Assembly: GCF_002204185.1 (NCBI RefSeq)
Contig: NZ_MXPU01000012.1
Location: 155,014-219,013 of the forward strand
Reading direction: 5' to 3'
Length of the DNA stretch: 64,000 nucleotides
Source: Rhizobium esperanzae
Lineage (GTDB): Bacteria > Pseudomonadota > Alphaproteobacteria > Rhizobiales > Rhizobiaceae
Shown piece after piece: positions 43,791-52,909 of this stretch. Under the pieces are notes generated by a model that made no database searches, was not told the origin of the DNA, and saw nothing but the letters and a program-made list of their open reading frames with translations. The translations under genes and the position numbers were made by a program. The stretch's first letter is position 1, and each line of letters begins with the position of its first letter.

Positions 43791-44005
43791 TGCCGTGTGG
43801 CACCCCCCTCTGCCCTGCCGGGCATCTCCCCCACAAGGGTGGAGATCGGCAAGAGCTTGACCATCGGTCCCTCTCGAACGGCATCGACAATTAAATGCTT
43901 TCGTTGTTTTGGGGCTCTAGTTGTTTGAGGAAGCCATCTCGCCCAGCCAATCTCCCCCTTGTGGGGGAGATGCCCGGTAGGTCAGAGGGGGGTGTCCCAC
44001 GGCAC
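43791..44005. repeat. Large inverted repeat made of two family B elements
   Basis: Arms at about 43791-43846 and 43950-44005 are inverted copies of one another (about 45 near-identical positions) around a 103-bp centre. Each arm holds the palindrome with CTCCCCC and CCACAAGG or TTGTGGGGG, then ATGCCCGG and AGAGGGGGGTG. The same blocks appear at 13625-13684. It occupies the gap between the adaptor and the AraC gene, where no gene is seen. The structure resembles a miniature inverted-repeat element. Confidence 0.6.
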
Positions 44006-44066
44006 GCCCGCCACAACAATCGATGGCGAGTCCCCGAACAGAAGAGCAAGGCCGCAGCCCCGCACC

Positions 44067-45074
44067 TCACCCCCTCCGCTGCCGCCAAGCCACCGGCGTC
44101 ATATCGGTCACGCGCCTGAACTCCCGATTGAAGTTCGACTTCGTCTGGAAGCCGACCTCGAACATCACCTCGGTTACCGATTTTTCGGTGGCGGAAAGCA
44201 GGCGGCAGGCCTCGCCGATCCTGTAGTCGTTGACATATTGCGAGACGTTCTTGTCCATCGTCCGGTTGATCGCCGCCGAGATCTGGCGGGCGGGTATCCC
44301 GGCCTTGCGGGCGAGCCGGTCGAGATTGAGATTGGCGTCACGATAGAGCTTTTTTGCCTCCATCAGCGCGTCGACCATCGCGATCGTCTCCTTGTCCTCG
44401 CTGGTATCAGACCTCGGCGCTACCTCTGTTATTTCCGGCGGCACCCGGCTGCGGCTGGCGGCTGCCGCAGCAATGCCGAGGATAACGAGGGCGGCGAGAT
44501 TTCCCACGCTGATCAGCGCCAGCGCCCGCTCGCCATGCGCCGAGATGAAATCGAGGAAGACGAAAGTATCGACAGCGGCCGAGAGACAAAGCGCGGCTGC
44601 CGTGAAGATGATTGCCCGATAGGCCGGCACGGCGCCTTCGAAGGGCGCGAGCCGCAACGCGTCCGCCCCCGGGCGCATCAAAAGCAGGATCGCCACGGCG
44701 TAGCCGACGAAGACGAGCACCAGCGCCACGTCGATCGCGTCCCGCCAGAAGGTTACCAGCAGCAGGATGAGGATAGCTGGCACGGCATGCAGCCCGACCC
44801 GCGCAGCAAGCGACCGCCGGCTCGTCCTCACCAGCCTGGAAACCCCGGCATAGGCAAGCGGCGGCACCACTGCGGCAATCACGGGCGCAACCAGCCCCAC
44901 CCCCTGCACGCCATAGCCCCAACGCAGGCCGGAAAGCGCGGATTGCAGCGCCGAGACCAGGATCAGTGCCAGAAAAGGCAGGTTCGGTGCCACCTCCTCA
45001 TCGCGCCTGAGAACAGTGGCGAAGAGGATGAGCAGCAGGAGAGCAACGACGAAGGGAAGCGGAATGAAGATCAT
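44067..45074 (-). CDS. AraC-family regulator with seven-helix membrane domain
   Basis: 335 residues. The N-terminal about 200 residues contain seven hydrophobic helices (for example FVVALLLLILFATV, IDVALVLVFVGYAVAILLL, LALISVGNLAALVILGI). The C-terminal AraC helix-turn-helix pair is clear: NLNLDRLARKAGIPARQISAAINR, and VTEVMFEVGFQTKSNFNREFRRVTDMTPVAWRQ. Such membrane-tethered AraC regulators sense membrane or small-molecule signals. It lies on the same strand as, and 144 bp after, a dienelactone hydrolase-like gene that it may control. Confidence 0.85.
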   Translation of the reverse strand: MIFIPLPFVVALLLLILFATVLRRDEEVAPNLPFLALILVSALQSALSGLRWGYGVQGVGLVAPVIAAVVPPLAYAGVSRLVRTSRRSLAARVGLHAVPAILILLLVTFWRDAIDVALVLVFVGYAVAILLLMRPGADALRLAPFEGAVPAYRAIIFTAAALCLSAAVDTFVFLDFISAHGERALALISVGNLAALVILGIAAAAASRSRVPPEITEVAPRSDTSEDKETIAMVDALMEAKKLYRDANLNLDRLARKAGIPARQISAAINRTMDKNVSQYVNDYRIGEACRLLSATEKSVTEVMFEVGFQTKSNFNREFRRVTDMTPVAWRQRRG

Positions 45075-45218
45075 GGGACTCCAAGATCGGAATGACGAAC
45101 GGCGCCATCATCACGCAGTCCACCGCCCGGCGCGACCTCCATCATGTTTTAGGACATATTTTAAGTGGGAATTTTTGGATTGGCGGCCGCGGGGTTCGAG
45201 CGAGTCATGAACGCCGGA

Positions 45219-45800
45219 TCAGACGCGCTCCAGAAACGCAAGCACGCGGGCAGTGAGCAGCGCGGTCGCATCCGCGTCATATGTCGGAAGCGAGCTGTCG
45301 GCGAAGTAGTGCTGGTCGCCGGGATAGAGGAAAAGCTCCGCGTCCGCGACTTTCGCTACAATCTCGCGAGCGGCATCGATGTCACCCTCGCCGACGAAGA
45401 TCGGATCGTTGTCCATGCCGTGGATCTGGACCGGGACGCCCTCCGGCCAGGGTCCGAATGCCCACTCGCCGCTGATCGGCAGGCAGGAATGGAAAAGCAG
45501 AGCCCCGCAGGCTCCAGGCCGCGTTTGTGCCAGCTTCTGCGCTGGCAGCACCCCAAATGAGAAGCCGGCATAGACCAGTTCGGGAGGCAGTTCGTCGGCG
45601 AGCCGGACGCCGTCTTCCCTGATGGCGTCGAATCCGATCTCGCCGACATAGGCGAGACCCTCCTCGATGCGATCGAACGTGCGTCCCTCGAACAGATCGG
45701 GCGTGTGGACGATGTGGCCCGCCGCCCTGATGTCGTCTGCGAAGGCACGCACTCCAGGGGTCAACCCTTGTGCGTGATGAAACAGCAATATCTCAGTCAT
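45219..45800 (-). CDS. Dienelactone hydrolase-family protein
   Basis: 193 residues, small alpha/beta hydrolase. The nucleophile is probably Ser in YAGFSFGVLPAQ, where dienelactone hydrolase has Cys. The Asp lies in IHGMDNDPIF and the His in YPGDQHYFADSS. The serine hints at esterase-like rather than classical dienelactone activity. GGAGACGC before the ATG. It is followed on the same strand by the seven-helix AraC gene. Confidence 0.87.
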   Translation of the reverse strand: MTEILLFHHAQGLTPGVRAFADDIRAAGHIVHTPDLFEGRTFDRIEEGLAYVGEIGFDAIREDGVRLADELPPELVYAGFSFGVLPAQKLAQTRPGACGALLFHSCLPISGEWAFGPWPEGVPVQIHGMDNDPIFVGEGDIDAAREIVAKVADAELFLYPGDQHYFADSSLPTYDADATALLTARVLAFLERV

Positions 45801-45914
45801 AAGGCGTCTCCCGTCGAGGTGTTGGCCCGCTCGATAAGAAAGTTCAGAGGAGTTCAGACTGGGCGCCTGCGACAGTCATCTCAGGCGTCGCGCTCGGCCC
45901 ACCGATGACAATAT

Positions 45915-46280
45915 TTAAGGGGCTGCTCCGAAAAAGGCGAGCCGCGTAACGATCGTATATTGCGATTCCGATACCATCAGTGCCACGAAGACCAGCACCA
46001 GCACCGGCGGCATCAGGATGGCGTAGACGAGTGCCAGCCGCTCCCAGGCCATATGCATGAAGACTGCGACGATCAGCCCGGCCTTCAGCATCATGAACAG
46101 AAGGATCAGCGTCCATCTGAGATAACCCTGAATGCCGAAATAATCGACAAGGTAGGAAAAGGCGCTGAGCACGAAGAGCAAGCCCCAGACGAAGAGATAG
46201 AGCCGGATCGGATGCTGCTGTCCAGTGTGCGCTTGTGCATGCACCGTTTTGGTTTGGGCATGCGCCGTTGTCTCGCTCAT
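45915..46280 (-). CDS. Cytochrome c oxidase subunit IV-type protein
   Basis: 121 residues with three hydrophobic helices (YLFVWGLLFVLSAFSYLV, WTLILLFMMLKAGLIVAVFMHM, LALVYAILMPPVLVLVFVALMV). The KAGLIVAVFMHMAWE segment is characteristic of CyoD/CoxD-like subunit IV. The N-terminal tail is His/Thr-rich. It ends the oxidase operon, starting 7 nt after the subunit III stop. It probably stabilises the complex. Confidence 0.87.
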   Translation of the reverse strand: MSETTAHAQTKTVHAQAHTGQQHPIRLYLFVWGLLFVLSAFSYLVDYFGIQGYLRWTLILLFMMLKAGLIVAVFMHMAWERLALVYAILMPPVLVLVFVALMVSESQYTIVTRLAFFGAAP

Positions 46281-46287
46281 GACGACC

Positions 46288-47007
46288 TCACCACAGATAG
46301 AAAAACGCGAAGATGAAGACCCAGACCAGGTCGACGAAGTGCCAGTAGAGGCCCATGATCTCTACCGCTTCGTAGCGGCCTTTCCGGCTGGTAAAAAAAC
46401 CGCGCCGTTCCACGTCGAAATCGCCCCGCCAGACCTTTCGGGCGATGATGAGCAGGAAGATGACGCCGATCGTGACGTGGGTGCCGTGGAAGCCGGTGAT
46501 CATGAAGAAGGTCGATCCGAACTGGGCTGCCCCCCACGGGTTCTCCCAGGGGCGCACGCCTTCGGTGATCAGCTTCGTCCATTCGAAAGCCTGCATGCTG
46601 ACGAAGGTTGCGCCAAGAAGTGCCGTCAGCAGCATCAGTATCGCGGTCACCCGGCGGTCGCGGCGATAGCCGAAATTGACCGCCATCGCCATAGTGCCGC
46701 TGCTGGAGATCAGCACGAAGGTCATGATCGCGATCAGGATCAGCGGCACATCCTGGCCGCCGATATGCAGCGCGAAGACCTCGCTCGGATTGGGCCAGGC
46801 GACGGGCGTCGACATGCGGGCAGTCATATAGGCGATCAGGAAACAGCCGAAGACGAAGGTATCGCTGAGCAGAAAAATCCACATCATCGCCTTGCCCCAG
46901 GAGGCGGTCTTGAAGGCGCGCTGATCCGAGCTGAAATCGGCCGCGACTCCGCGAAGGCCCGCGGGCCTGAGGTCTGCCTCGCCGTGTGTCTGGACAGAGT
47001 GTGCCAT
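46288..47007 (-). CDS. Cytochrome c oxidase subunit III (canonical type)
   Basis: 239 residues, seven helices. The subunit III core is clear: KAMMWIFLLSDTFVFGCFLIAYM, SMQAFEWTKLITEGVRPW, FMITGFHGTHVTIGVIFLLII and LYWHFVDLVWVFIFAFFYLW. ATG 47007, with AGGGGA upstream, is chosen over a TTG two codons earlier. By gene order it corresponds to the last subunit III-like gene of a coxMNOP cluster. It is flanked by the second subunit III-like gene and the subunit IV gene. Confidence 0.9.
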   Translation of the reverse strand: MAHSVQTHGEADLRPAGLRGVAADFSSDQRAFKTASWGKAMMWIFLLSDTFVFGCFLIAYMTARMSTPVAWPNPSEVFALHIGGQDVPLILIAIMTFVLISSSGTMAMAVNFGYRRDRRVTAILMLLTALLGATFVSMQAFEWTKLITEGVRPWENPWGAAQFGSTFFMITGFHGTHVTIGVIFLLIIARKVWRGDFDVERRGFFTSRKGRYEAVEIMGLYWHFVDLVWVFIFAFFYLW

Positions 47008-47018
47008 CTGCAAATCCC

Positions 47019-47732
47019 CTAGCTTATCAACGTGCGGCAGAGATCGACGAAATCATTCGCCCAGCCGGCAAAGAGCGCGAAGAGCAAAAGCCAGACGACG
47101 AGCATGAAATGCGAATAGATGGCCGAAAGGTCGACGCTGAGCCGCAGTCTCTCCGGCGCGACATCGGCTGCGAACACCTTGACCGTCGTATGCGCGAGGA
47201 CGGCAAGCCCGCCCAAAATATGCAGCCCGTGCAAGCCGGTGAGCATATAGAAGAAGCTGTTGGCGGGATTGTCGGCCAGTACGTAGCCGGCCGCCGTCAG
47301 TTCCCGCCATGCCTGGATCTGCCCGGCGAGAAAGAAGACGGCAAGCGCAAGTCCTGTCGCAAGCGCCGGCCGTAGGCTTTCCATCCGACCATGCTGTGCT
47401 TCACGTTTGGCCCATTGCAGCGCGGCGCTGCTCAAGGCCAGCGCCGCGGTGTTCATCCAGAGCAGCCGCGGAACCGGCATCCCCCACCAGTCCGCCGATG
47501 CCGCGCGCATGAAATAGGCGCTGACGGCAAGGCTGAAGACGGCGCCGACGACGCCGAGAAACACGAAGAGGCCGATTTTCACCGCAGGCACAGGCGCCTG
47601 GTCTACACCATGATGGTCCGGCAGTTGCACCGAGCCGCTTTCCAACCAGGGCTTCGAGGTCAGCCGCTGCCCGGCCAGCCACCAGATCATGATGGCGGCG
47701 ATGGCGGCGAGGAAGATCAGCACGACGCTCAT
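47019..47732 (-). CDS. Second, diverged cytochrome c oxidase subunit III-like protein
   Basis: 237 residues. It has an extra N-terminal helix (VVLIFLAAIAAIMIWWLAG) before the subunit III fold. Family traces are FLGVVGAVFSLAVSAYFMRA, YMLTGLHGLHILGGLAVLAHTTVKVF and YSHFMLVVWLLLFALF. The usual Trp-His-Phe-Val-Asp motif is degraded to YSHFMLV. Its start overlaps the subunit I stop by 4 bp (ATGA). Two subunit III-like proteins in one operon is the coxMNOP pattern known from Bradyrhizobium. Confidence 0.85.
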   Translation of the reverse strand: MSVVLIFLAAIAAIMIWWLAGQRLTSKPWLESGSVQLPDHHGVDQAPVPAVKIGLFVFLGVVGAVFSLAVSAYFMRAASADWWGMPVPRLLWMNTAALALSSAALQWAKREAQHGRMESLRPALATGLALAVFFLAGQIQAWRELTAAGYVLADNPANSFFYMLTGLHGLHILGGLAVLAHTTVKVFAADVAPERLRLSVDLSAIYSHFMLVVWLLLFALFAGWANDFVDLCRTLIS

Positions 47733-49507
47733 GCCGGGACCTCTCGCGTTACGCCATCGCTTGCCGGCACATTCTGCGGAATGAAATCTTCGGCCGCCCC
47801 GGGCACGCTGTAATCATAGGCCCAGCGGTAGACGACGGGCAGATCCCTGCCCCAGTTACCGTGTGGTGGCGGCGTCTGCGGCGTCTGCCATTCGAGCGTC
47901 GTCGCCCGCCAAGGATTGCCGCCTGCCTCCCTGCCCCGGAAAAGGCTCCAGACCAGATTGAACAGGAAGACCATCTGCCCGGCCCCGACCACGAGCGCCA
48001 TGACGGTGATGAAGATATTCAGCGTGTGGGCCGACGGTGGCACGAAGGCTGTTTCTCCCATCTCGAAGTACCGGCGCGGCACACCGAGCAGGCCGAGATA
48101 ATGCATCGGAAAGAAGATCGCATAGGTGCCGAGGAAGGTGATCCAGAAGTGGATATGGCCGAGTGTCTCGTCCAGCAGGCGTCCCGTCACCTTCGGATAC
48201 CAGTGATAGATCGCCCCGAAGATAACAAGGATCGGCGCGACCCCCATGACCATGTGAAAATGCGCGACGACGAACATCGTGTCCGACAGCGGCACGTCGA
48301 CGACGACATTGCCGAGGAAGAGGCCGGTCAGGCCGCCATTGACGAAGGTGACGATGAAGGCGAGCGCAAAGAGCATCGGCAGCGTCAGATGGATATCGCC
48401 GCGCCACAGCGTCAGCACCCAGTTGTAGACTTTGATCGCCGTCGGGATGGCGATGATCAGCGTCGTGGTGGCGAAGAAGAAGCCGAAGGCCGGGTGCATG
48501 CCGCTGACATACATGTGGTGCGCCCAGACGACGAAGCTCAAGCCCCCGATGATGACGATCGCCCAGACCATCATCCGGTAGCCGAAGATGTTCTTACGCG
48601 CGTGCGTGCTGATCAGATCCGAGACGATGCCGAAGGCCGGCAGCGCGACGATATAGACCTCCGGATGCCCGAAGAACCAGAACAGATGCTGGAACAGGAT
48701 CGGGCTGCCGCCACCATGCTGCAGCTGCGTGCCCATCTCGACGATCGCGGGCATGAAAAAGCTGGTGCCGAGCACGCGGTCGAACAGCATCATGACACAC
48801 GCGACGAAGAGGGCCGGAAAGGCCAAGAGTGCCATGACGGTCGCGGTGAAGATGCCCCAGACGGTGAGTGGCATCCGCATCAGCGTCATGCCGCGGGCGC
48901 GGCCCTGCAGCACTGTCACCACATAGTTCAGGCCGCCCATGGTGAAGCCGATGATGAAGACGATAAGCGAGGTGAGCATCAGCAGGATACCCCAGTCCTT
49001 GCCGCCTGGTGTGCCTGACAAAACGGATTGCGGCGGATAAAGCGTCCAGCCGGCCCCTGTCGGGCCGCCAGGCGCGAAAAAGCCGGCGACGAGGATCAGC
49101 ACCGCAAGCAGATAGATCCAGTAGCTCAGCATGTTCGCATAGGGAAACACCATGTCGCGGGCGCCGACCATCAGCGGAATGAGATAATTGCCGAAGCCGC
49201 CGAGGAAGAGCGCGGTGAGCAGATAGATCACCATGATCATGCCGTGCATGGTGATAAACTGATAATAGTGATCGGCATCGATGAAGGCGAAATAGCCGGG
49301 AAAGGCGAGCTGAATGCGCATTAGCCAGGAGAGCACCAGCGCCACCAGGCCGATCGAGATGGCGGTCAGCGAATATTGGACGGCAATGATCTTGGCGTCC
49401 TGGCTGAACACATATTTGGTCCACCAGCTGTGCGGATGATAAAGCTCGACATCCTCGACTTCGGCGGTCGGGATGACACCTGCGCTGCCGGACGGAATCT
49501 CGACCAT
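47729..49507 (-). CDS. coxN: Cytochrome c oxidase subunit I (alternative aa3-type oxidase)
   Basis: 592 residues, twelve helices. It holds the haem a, haem a3 and CuB sites. Landmarks are FITMHGMIMVIYLL (haem a His), LFWFFGHPEVYIVALPAFGIVSD (CuB His cross-linked Tyr; A1-type proton channel Glu not decided), WAHHMYVSGM (CuB His pair) and VVAHFHMVMG (haem ligands). ATG 49507 follows AGGAGGAG; the open extension to 49711 lies over the end of subunit II. Symbol by analogy with B. japonicum coxMNOP gene order. Confidence 0.93.
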   Translation of the reverse strand: MVEIPSGSAGVIPTAEVEDVELYHPHSWWTKYVFSQDAKIIAVQYSLTAISIGLVALVLSWLMRIQLAFPGYFAFIDADHYYQFITMHGMIMVIYLLTALFLGGFGNYLIPLMVGARDMVFPYANMLSYWIYLLAVLILVAGFFAPGGPTGAGWTLYPPQSVLSGTPGGKDWGILLMLTSLIVFIIGFTMGGLNYVVTVLQGRARGMTLMRMPLTVWGIFTATVMALLAFPALFVACVMMLFDRVLGTSFFMPAIVEMGTQLQHGGGSPILFQHLFWFFGHPEVYIVALPAFGIVSDLISTHARKNIFGYRMMVWAIVIIGGLSFVVWAHHMYVSGMHPAFGFFFATTTLIIAIPTAIKVYNWVLTLWRGDIHLTLPMLFALAFIVTFVNGGLTGLFLGNVVVDVPLSDTMFVVAHFHMVMGVAPILVIFGAIYHWYPKVTGRLLDETLGHIHFWITFLGTYAIFFPMHYLGLLGVPRRYFEMGETAFVPPSAHTLNIFITVMALVVGAGQMVFLFNLVWSLFRGREAGGNPWRATTLEWQTPQTPPPHGNWGRDLPVVYRWAYDYSVPGAAEDFIPQNVPASDGVTREVPA

Positions 49508-49575
49508 GATATCTCCTCCTATGCCCGCCGGTTGGTTAAACCGGCTCTGCGGCCTCCGGCCGTCTTCCGGCCAGT

Positions 49576-50394
49576 TCAGTTCGCCGGCGGCGGCTCTCCC
49601 GATGACGCCGTCAGCTGGGTGAATGTCTGCTGCTGCCCGAGCCAGGTCTGATAGTCCGCGTCGCTGTCGACAATGACGGTGCCGCGCATCTGCGGATGAC
49701 CGACGCCGCAAAGTTCAGCACAGAGAATCTCGAAAGTGCCCGTGCGCGTCGGTGTCAGCCAGAAATAGGTGACCATGCCTGGGATCATATCCATCTTGGC
49801 TCGGAACTCCGGCACGTAGAAATCATGGAGCACATCGACGGAGCGCAGCAATATGTGCACGGGCTTGCCGATCGGCAGATGAAGCTCGCCGCCTTCGACG
49901 ATTATGTCATCGAGGCCGTTTGCATCATTCTTGTCGAGGCCCAGCGGATTGTCGGAAGTGACGTCACGCGTCTCGGCACGGCCGAGCTTTCCATCCGCAC
50001 CCGGCAGGCGGAAGCTCCACAGCCACTGCTGACTGACCACTTCGACCGATGCGGCATCGGCGGGTACTGTGATGAACTGGTTCCAGACGATCAGGCCCGG
50101 CGCCAGCATTGCCGCGACACCAACCGCCGTTCCCGAGGCTAGAAGCAATTCCAGCCTGCGATTTTCAGGCTCATAATGCGCTCGATTGCCCGGTCTGTGG
50201 CGGAAGCGGAAGACGCAATAGGCCATGAAGGAAACCACCGCCACGAAGACGATGCCGGTGATCCAGAAGGTGATGACGAGCGTGTTGTCGATATAGCTCC
50301 AGTTGGACGCGATCGGCGTCCACCACCATGGGCTCAGCACATGGAACAGCACGGAGCCAACGACAACCAAGACGAGAACCAGCACAACAGCCAT
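49576..50394 (-). CDS. coxM: Cytochrome c oxidase subunit II
   Basis: 272 residues. Two N-terminal helices (residues 3-22 and 37-60, a short signal-like helix plus ITFWITGIVFVAVVSFMAYCVF) anchor a periplasmic cupredoxin domain. The CuA site is complete: His in DVLHDFYVPEF and CAELCGVGHPQM with both Cys, His and Met. Trp residues in VVSQQWLWSFRLPG support electron entry. GGAGGGG before the ATG. It opens the oxidase cluster, with a cytochrome c gene just upstream. Confidence 0.92.
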   Translation of the reverse strand: MAVVLVLVLVVVGSVLFHVLSPWWWTPIASNWSYIDNTLVITFWITGIVFVAVVSFMAYCVFRFRHRPGNRAHYEPENRRLELLLASGTAVGVAAMLAPGLIVWNQFITVPADAASVEVVSQQWLWSFRLPGADGKLGRAETRDVTSDNPLGLDKNDANGLDDIIVEGGELHLPIGKPVHILLRSVDVLHDFYVPEFRAKMDMIPGMVTYFWLTPTRTGTFEILCAELCGVGHPQMRGTVIVDSDADYQTWLGQQQTFTQLTASSGEPPPAN

Positions 50395-50536
50395 TTCCGC
50401 CCCTCCTGGACCGACCGACCGTGAAACCGCACTCCAAAAACGCCAAGATTATTATCGCACAAATAGAAAATGTCGGCAATTACGGCGATTTAGGCATGCG
50501 CCGCCGCCCGCAACCCGTCATTTGGAGTATTGCCTG

Positions 50537-50938
50537 TCATTGGGAATATTGTTTGAGATAGGCGATGAGATTGGTGATCTCCTGGTCATCCTTCACTCCT
50601 GCGAAGGCCATCTTGGTGCCCTTCACCTTGGCTTTCGGATTGTGCAGATAGTCGCGCAACGCCGCCTCGTCCCAGACGAGACCACCCTCGCCGGCTGCCT
50701 TCATCGCCGCAGAATAAGCAAAATCAGGATGCGTTCCGGCCTTTCGGCCGAACAGCTTGTTCAGTGACGGACCCACCTTATTTGTATCGGACTCGGCGAC
50801 ATGACAGGTGGCACATTTCTTGAAAACGATGGCGCCGGCCGTCGCATCCCCCTCCTGCGCTCCAGCGTCGAAAGGGAAAAGGGCAATGACGGATGCGGCG
50901 ATCAGCAGAATAACACGGTAATCCACGGCAAACCCCAT
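50537..50938 (-). CDS. Class I cytochrome c, probable oxidase electron donor
   Basis: 133 residues with a signal peptide ending near FDAGAQ. Haem attachment is at KKCATCH, and the sixth ligand Met is in GTKMAFAGV. The layout (GPSLNKLFGRKAGTHPDFAYSAAMK, LRDYLHNPKAKVKGTKM) is that of mitochondrial-type cytochrome c, c550-like. ATG 50938 directly abuts AGGAGG, so the GTG at 50926 may be the real start. It precedes the oxidase operon by 142 bp on the same strand and probably feeds it electrons. Confidence 0.9.
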   Translation of the reverse strand: MGFAVDYRVILLIAASVIALFPFDAGAQEGDATAGAIVFKKCATCHVAESDTNKVGPSLNKLFGRKAGTHPDFAYSAAMKAAGEGGLVWDEAALRDYLHNPKAKVKGTKMAFAGVKDDQEITNLIAYLKQYSQ

Positions 50939-51160
50939 CCTCCTCAAGGTCGCCAGCCACTCTCACCCTCGGCCATCATTCGCGCGATGGTGGTGGTTGC
51001 TATGTGTTAAAGTTAGTCCTTTGCGGATGCAAGTCAATCGCTTCCACGATTGCTGCCACCTGGGCGCAAACCGATAGCCTGTGGCCCCGACGCCAATACC
51101 GGATCCGAAACCCGGCCGGCATACGGTGATCTGCTGGAGAATGGCGCCGCGCCATCCAAC

Positions 51161-52084
51161 TTATACTCCGATCGAAAGCGCCTCTTGCACCGCCAATTCG
51201 GCCATGGCAAGCGCCGCGTCGCGGGTTTTGGCGGCAGCGATGAAGCGGCCGTTATGGCAGAAGCTCGCGCCCTCGACGCCGCAGACCGCCTCCAACTCAC
51301 TATTGGTAAGGCCGGCCCAGGCTGCCGGCAGATCGGCCCGGAGCTCGAACCCGTCGTCGCCACGGCGAATGCCGGTCACGCACCAATCCTTTTCGCGCGG
51401 GTGGACGACGAACAGCAGGTGATCGGCGCCGGCCTTGACGATGGCGGGACGGAAGGGCATACCTCGCGGCAATTCCAGAATGCGCCCCTGCCCAGCAGCC
51501 TCGATCGCCCGATACACGATCGCCTCGGCCCGCAGTTTCGCGGCCCTCTGGGCGATCCCGGCATCGATGAAGCTGCGGGCAATGGCCAGCGCCGCATGGA
51601 AGGCACGATCGTCAGCCTCGGGTTCCTCCGCATCGAATACCGGTTTCAAGGTCTCGAGCAGCGCCGGCAGCGCCAGGCCAGCCAAAGGGCCGGAGGGGCT
51701 GAGCGCACCATTGTCGGTCATGTCGATCGGCAGCACGAAACCGGTGTCGAAAGCCGCGTGCAGGGCCTCGACATGATGATCGGGAAGACCGGCAGCTGCG
51801 AGATATTCGCGGCCATAATGTTTCCAGATCAGGCCGAACGAGCTGTAGGGCTGGCCATCGTCGCGCAGCGGCGCGCCGCGCTGATGATGATCGAATATGC
51901 CGGCGGCAGGATCATAGGCTCCTCCGACATCATAGATGATCCGGTCCGGGGCTGGTGTGATCCACTCCGGCGCCCGGCTGCGGATCAGACGCGCCTGCGG
52001 GAAAAGCCGCGTCAGAATGACGCTCGACAGCAACTCGTCGGCATGGAAACCACCGGAATGGGTAACGAGGAAATCGGGGCTCAT
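51161..52084 (-). CDS. MYG1 family metal-dependent hydrolase
   Basis: 307 residues. N-terminus VTHSGGFHADELLSSVIL holds the His/Asp pair of the family, and ADHLLFVVHPREKDWCVTGI plus GASFCHNGRFIAAAKTRDAALAMAELA match the C-terminal half. A DHHQRG motif near residue 65 is shared with DHH-type phosphoesterases. Eukaryotic MYG1 is a 3'-5' exonuclease acting on RNA; bacterial function is not established. AAGGCG lies about 12 nt upstream of the ATG. No operon partner is clear. Confidence 0.85.
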   Translation of the reverse strand: MSPDFLVTHSGGFHADELLSSVILTRLFPQARLIRSRAPEWITPAPDRIIYDVGGAYDPAAGIFDHHQRGAPLRDDGQPYSSFGLIWKHYGREYLAAAGLPDHHVEALHAAFDTGFVLPIDMTDNGALSPSGPLAGLALPALLETLKPVFDAEEPEADDRAFHAALAIARSFIDAGIAQRAAKLRAEAIVYRAIEAAGQGRILELPRGMPFRPAIVKAGADHLLFVVHPREKDWCVTGIRRGDDGFELRADLPAAWAGLTNSELEAVCGVEGASFCHNGRFIAAAKTRDAALAMAELAVQEALSIGV

Positions 52085-52240
52085 CGAAGCTATGCGCCTT
52101 GTGGGTTTGGCGGAGAATCCGCTTGCGGGTCTGAACGAGATAGCCGTTGCCGGCCGCTATCTCAACCCGCCTTCGCGCATTCTGCCTAGTGTCGGAAGGC
52201 GATCGGGCAGCTTTGAAACGATATGTGTGGAGGCAAAGGC

Positions 52241-52804
52241 CTAAGGCAGCGCCGGTCCCGGCTGTGCTGCAACGAGCGCGCGGCCCGCCGCGGCGCCGAT
52301 ATGCAGGCAGATCAGCCCGATCACGGCGAGAGAATTGATCAAAAGAACCTCGGCGACGACGGCTGCCGAGAACGCGCCATCGCCGGACGGAAGCACTACC
52401 GTCGCTGCAAAGAGCACGGCTTCATACGCAACGAACCCGGTAATAAAGGCGCCGGCCATGGTCGCGGCAAGGCCGGCCTTAAGGCGGAGCACGGCGAGTG
52501 ACGCCGCGAGCGATACAAATGCGGCGATACCGATCGTCAGCCCCCAGGCAAAGCTGTCGAAGGTCTGGGGATAGCCGAGTATGAGATATCCGACCGTCTG
52601 GTTGGCAAGCCAGGCGAACAACACCGCCATGATCGCCATTTTCCGGGGAAGAACGACCGCCGAGACTGCCGCCAGGGCAACGAAAGGCGTGACGCAGGCA
52701 AAAAGCAGGCTGAGAGCGACGCTGGCGCCAGCAATGATCGTGACCCAGGCGGCGGCGAAACCGGGAGCTGCCGGGCGCAAAGGAAGCTGATTTCGTTCGA
52801 GCAT
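52241..52804 (-). CDS. Hypothetical multi-pass membrane protein
   Basis: 187 residues, about six hydrophobic helices (AAAWVTIIAGASVALSLLF, VALAAVSAVVL, IMAVLFAWLANQTVGYLIL, FAWGLTIGIAAFVSLAASL, MAGAFITGFVAYEAVLFAAT, VVAEVLLINSLAVIGLICLHIG). ATG 52804 with GGAGTTTC is chosen. No family is recognised; the compact six-helix form recalls small-molecule or cofactor transport subunits. It lies alone between MYG1 and the sulfur enzyme gene, all on the same strand. Confidence 0.7.
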   Translation of the reverse strand: MLERNQLPLRPAAPGFAAAWVTIIAGASVALSLLFACVTPFVALAAVSAVVLPRKMAIMAVLFAWLANQTVGYLILGYPQTFDSFAWGLTIGIAAFVSLAASLAVLRLKAGLAATMAGAFITGFVAYEAVLFAATVVLPSGDGAFSAAVVAEVLLINSLAVIGLICLHIGAAAGRALVAAQPGPALP

Positions 52805-52909
52805 TTTGAAACTCCGTTCGACCGGACGCATACAATCCGGGAAATCATAGGCCAGTCCGGGAAAAAGGCCAACGAGTTCATGACGGCCGTCGCCACCTCG
52901 CCGCCTCTG

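Noticed and set aside
47861..49018. Long plus-strand frame opposite cytochrome oxidase subunit I
   Set aside because: The composition (Arg/Asp/His/Glu runs) is typical of antisense frames of membrane protein genes.
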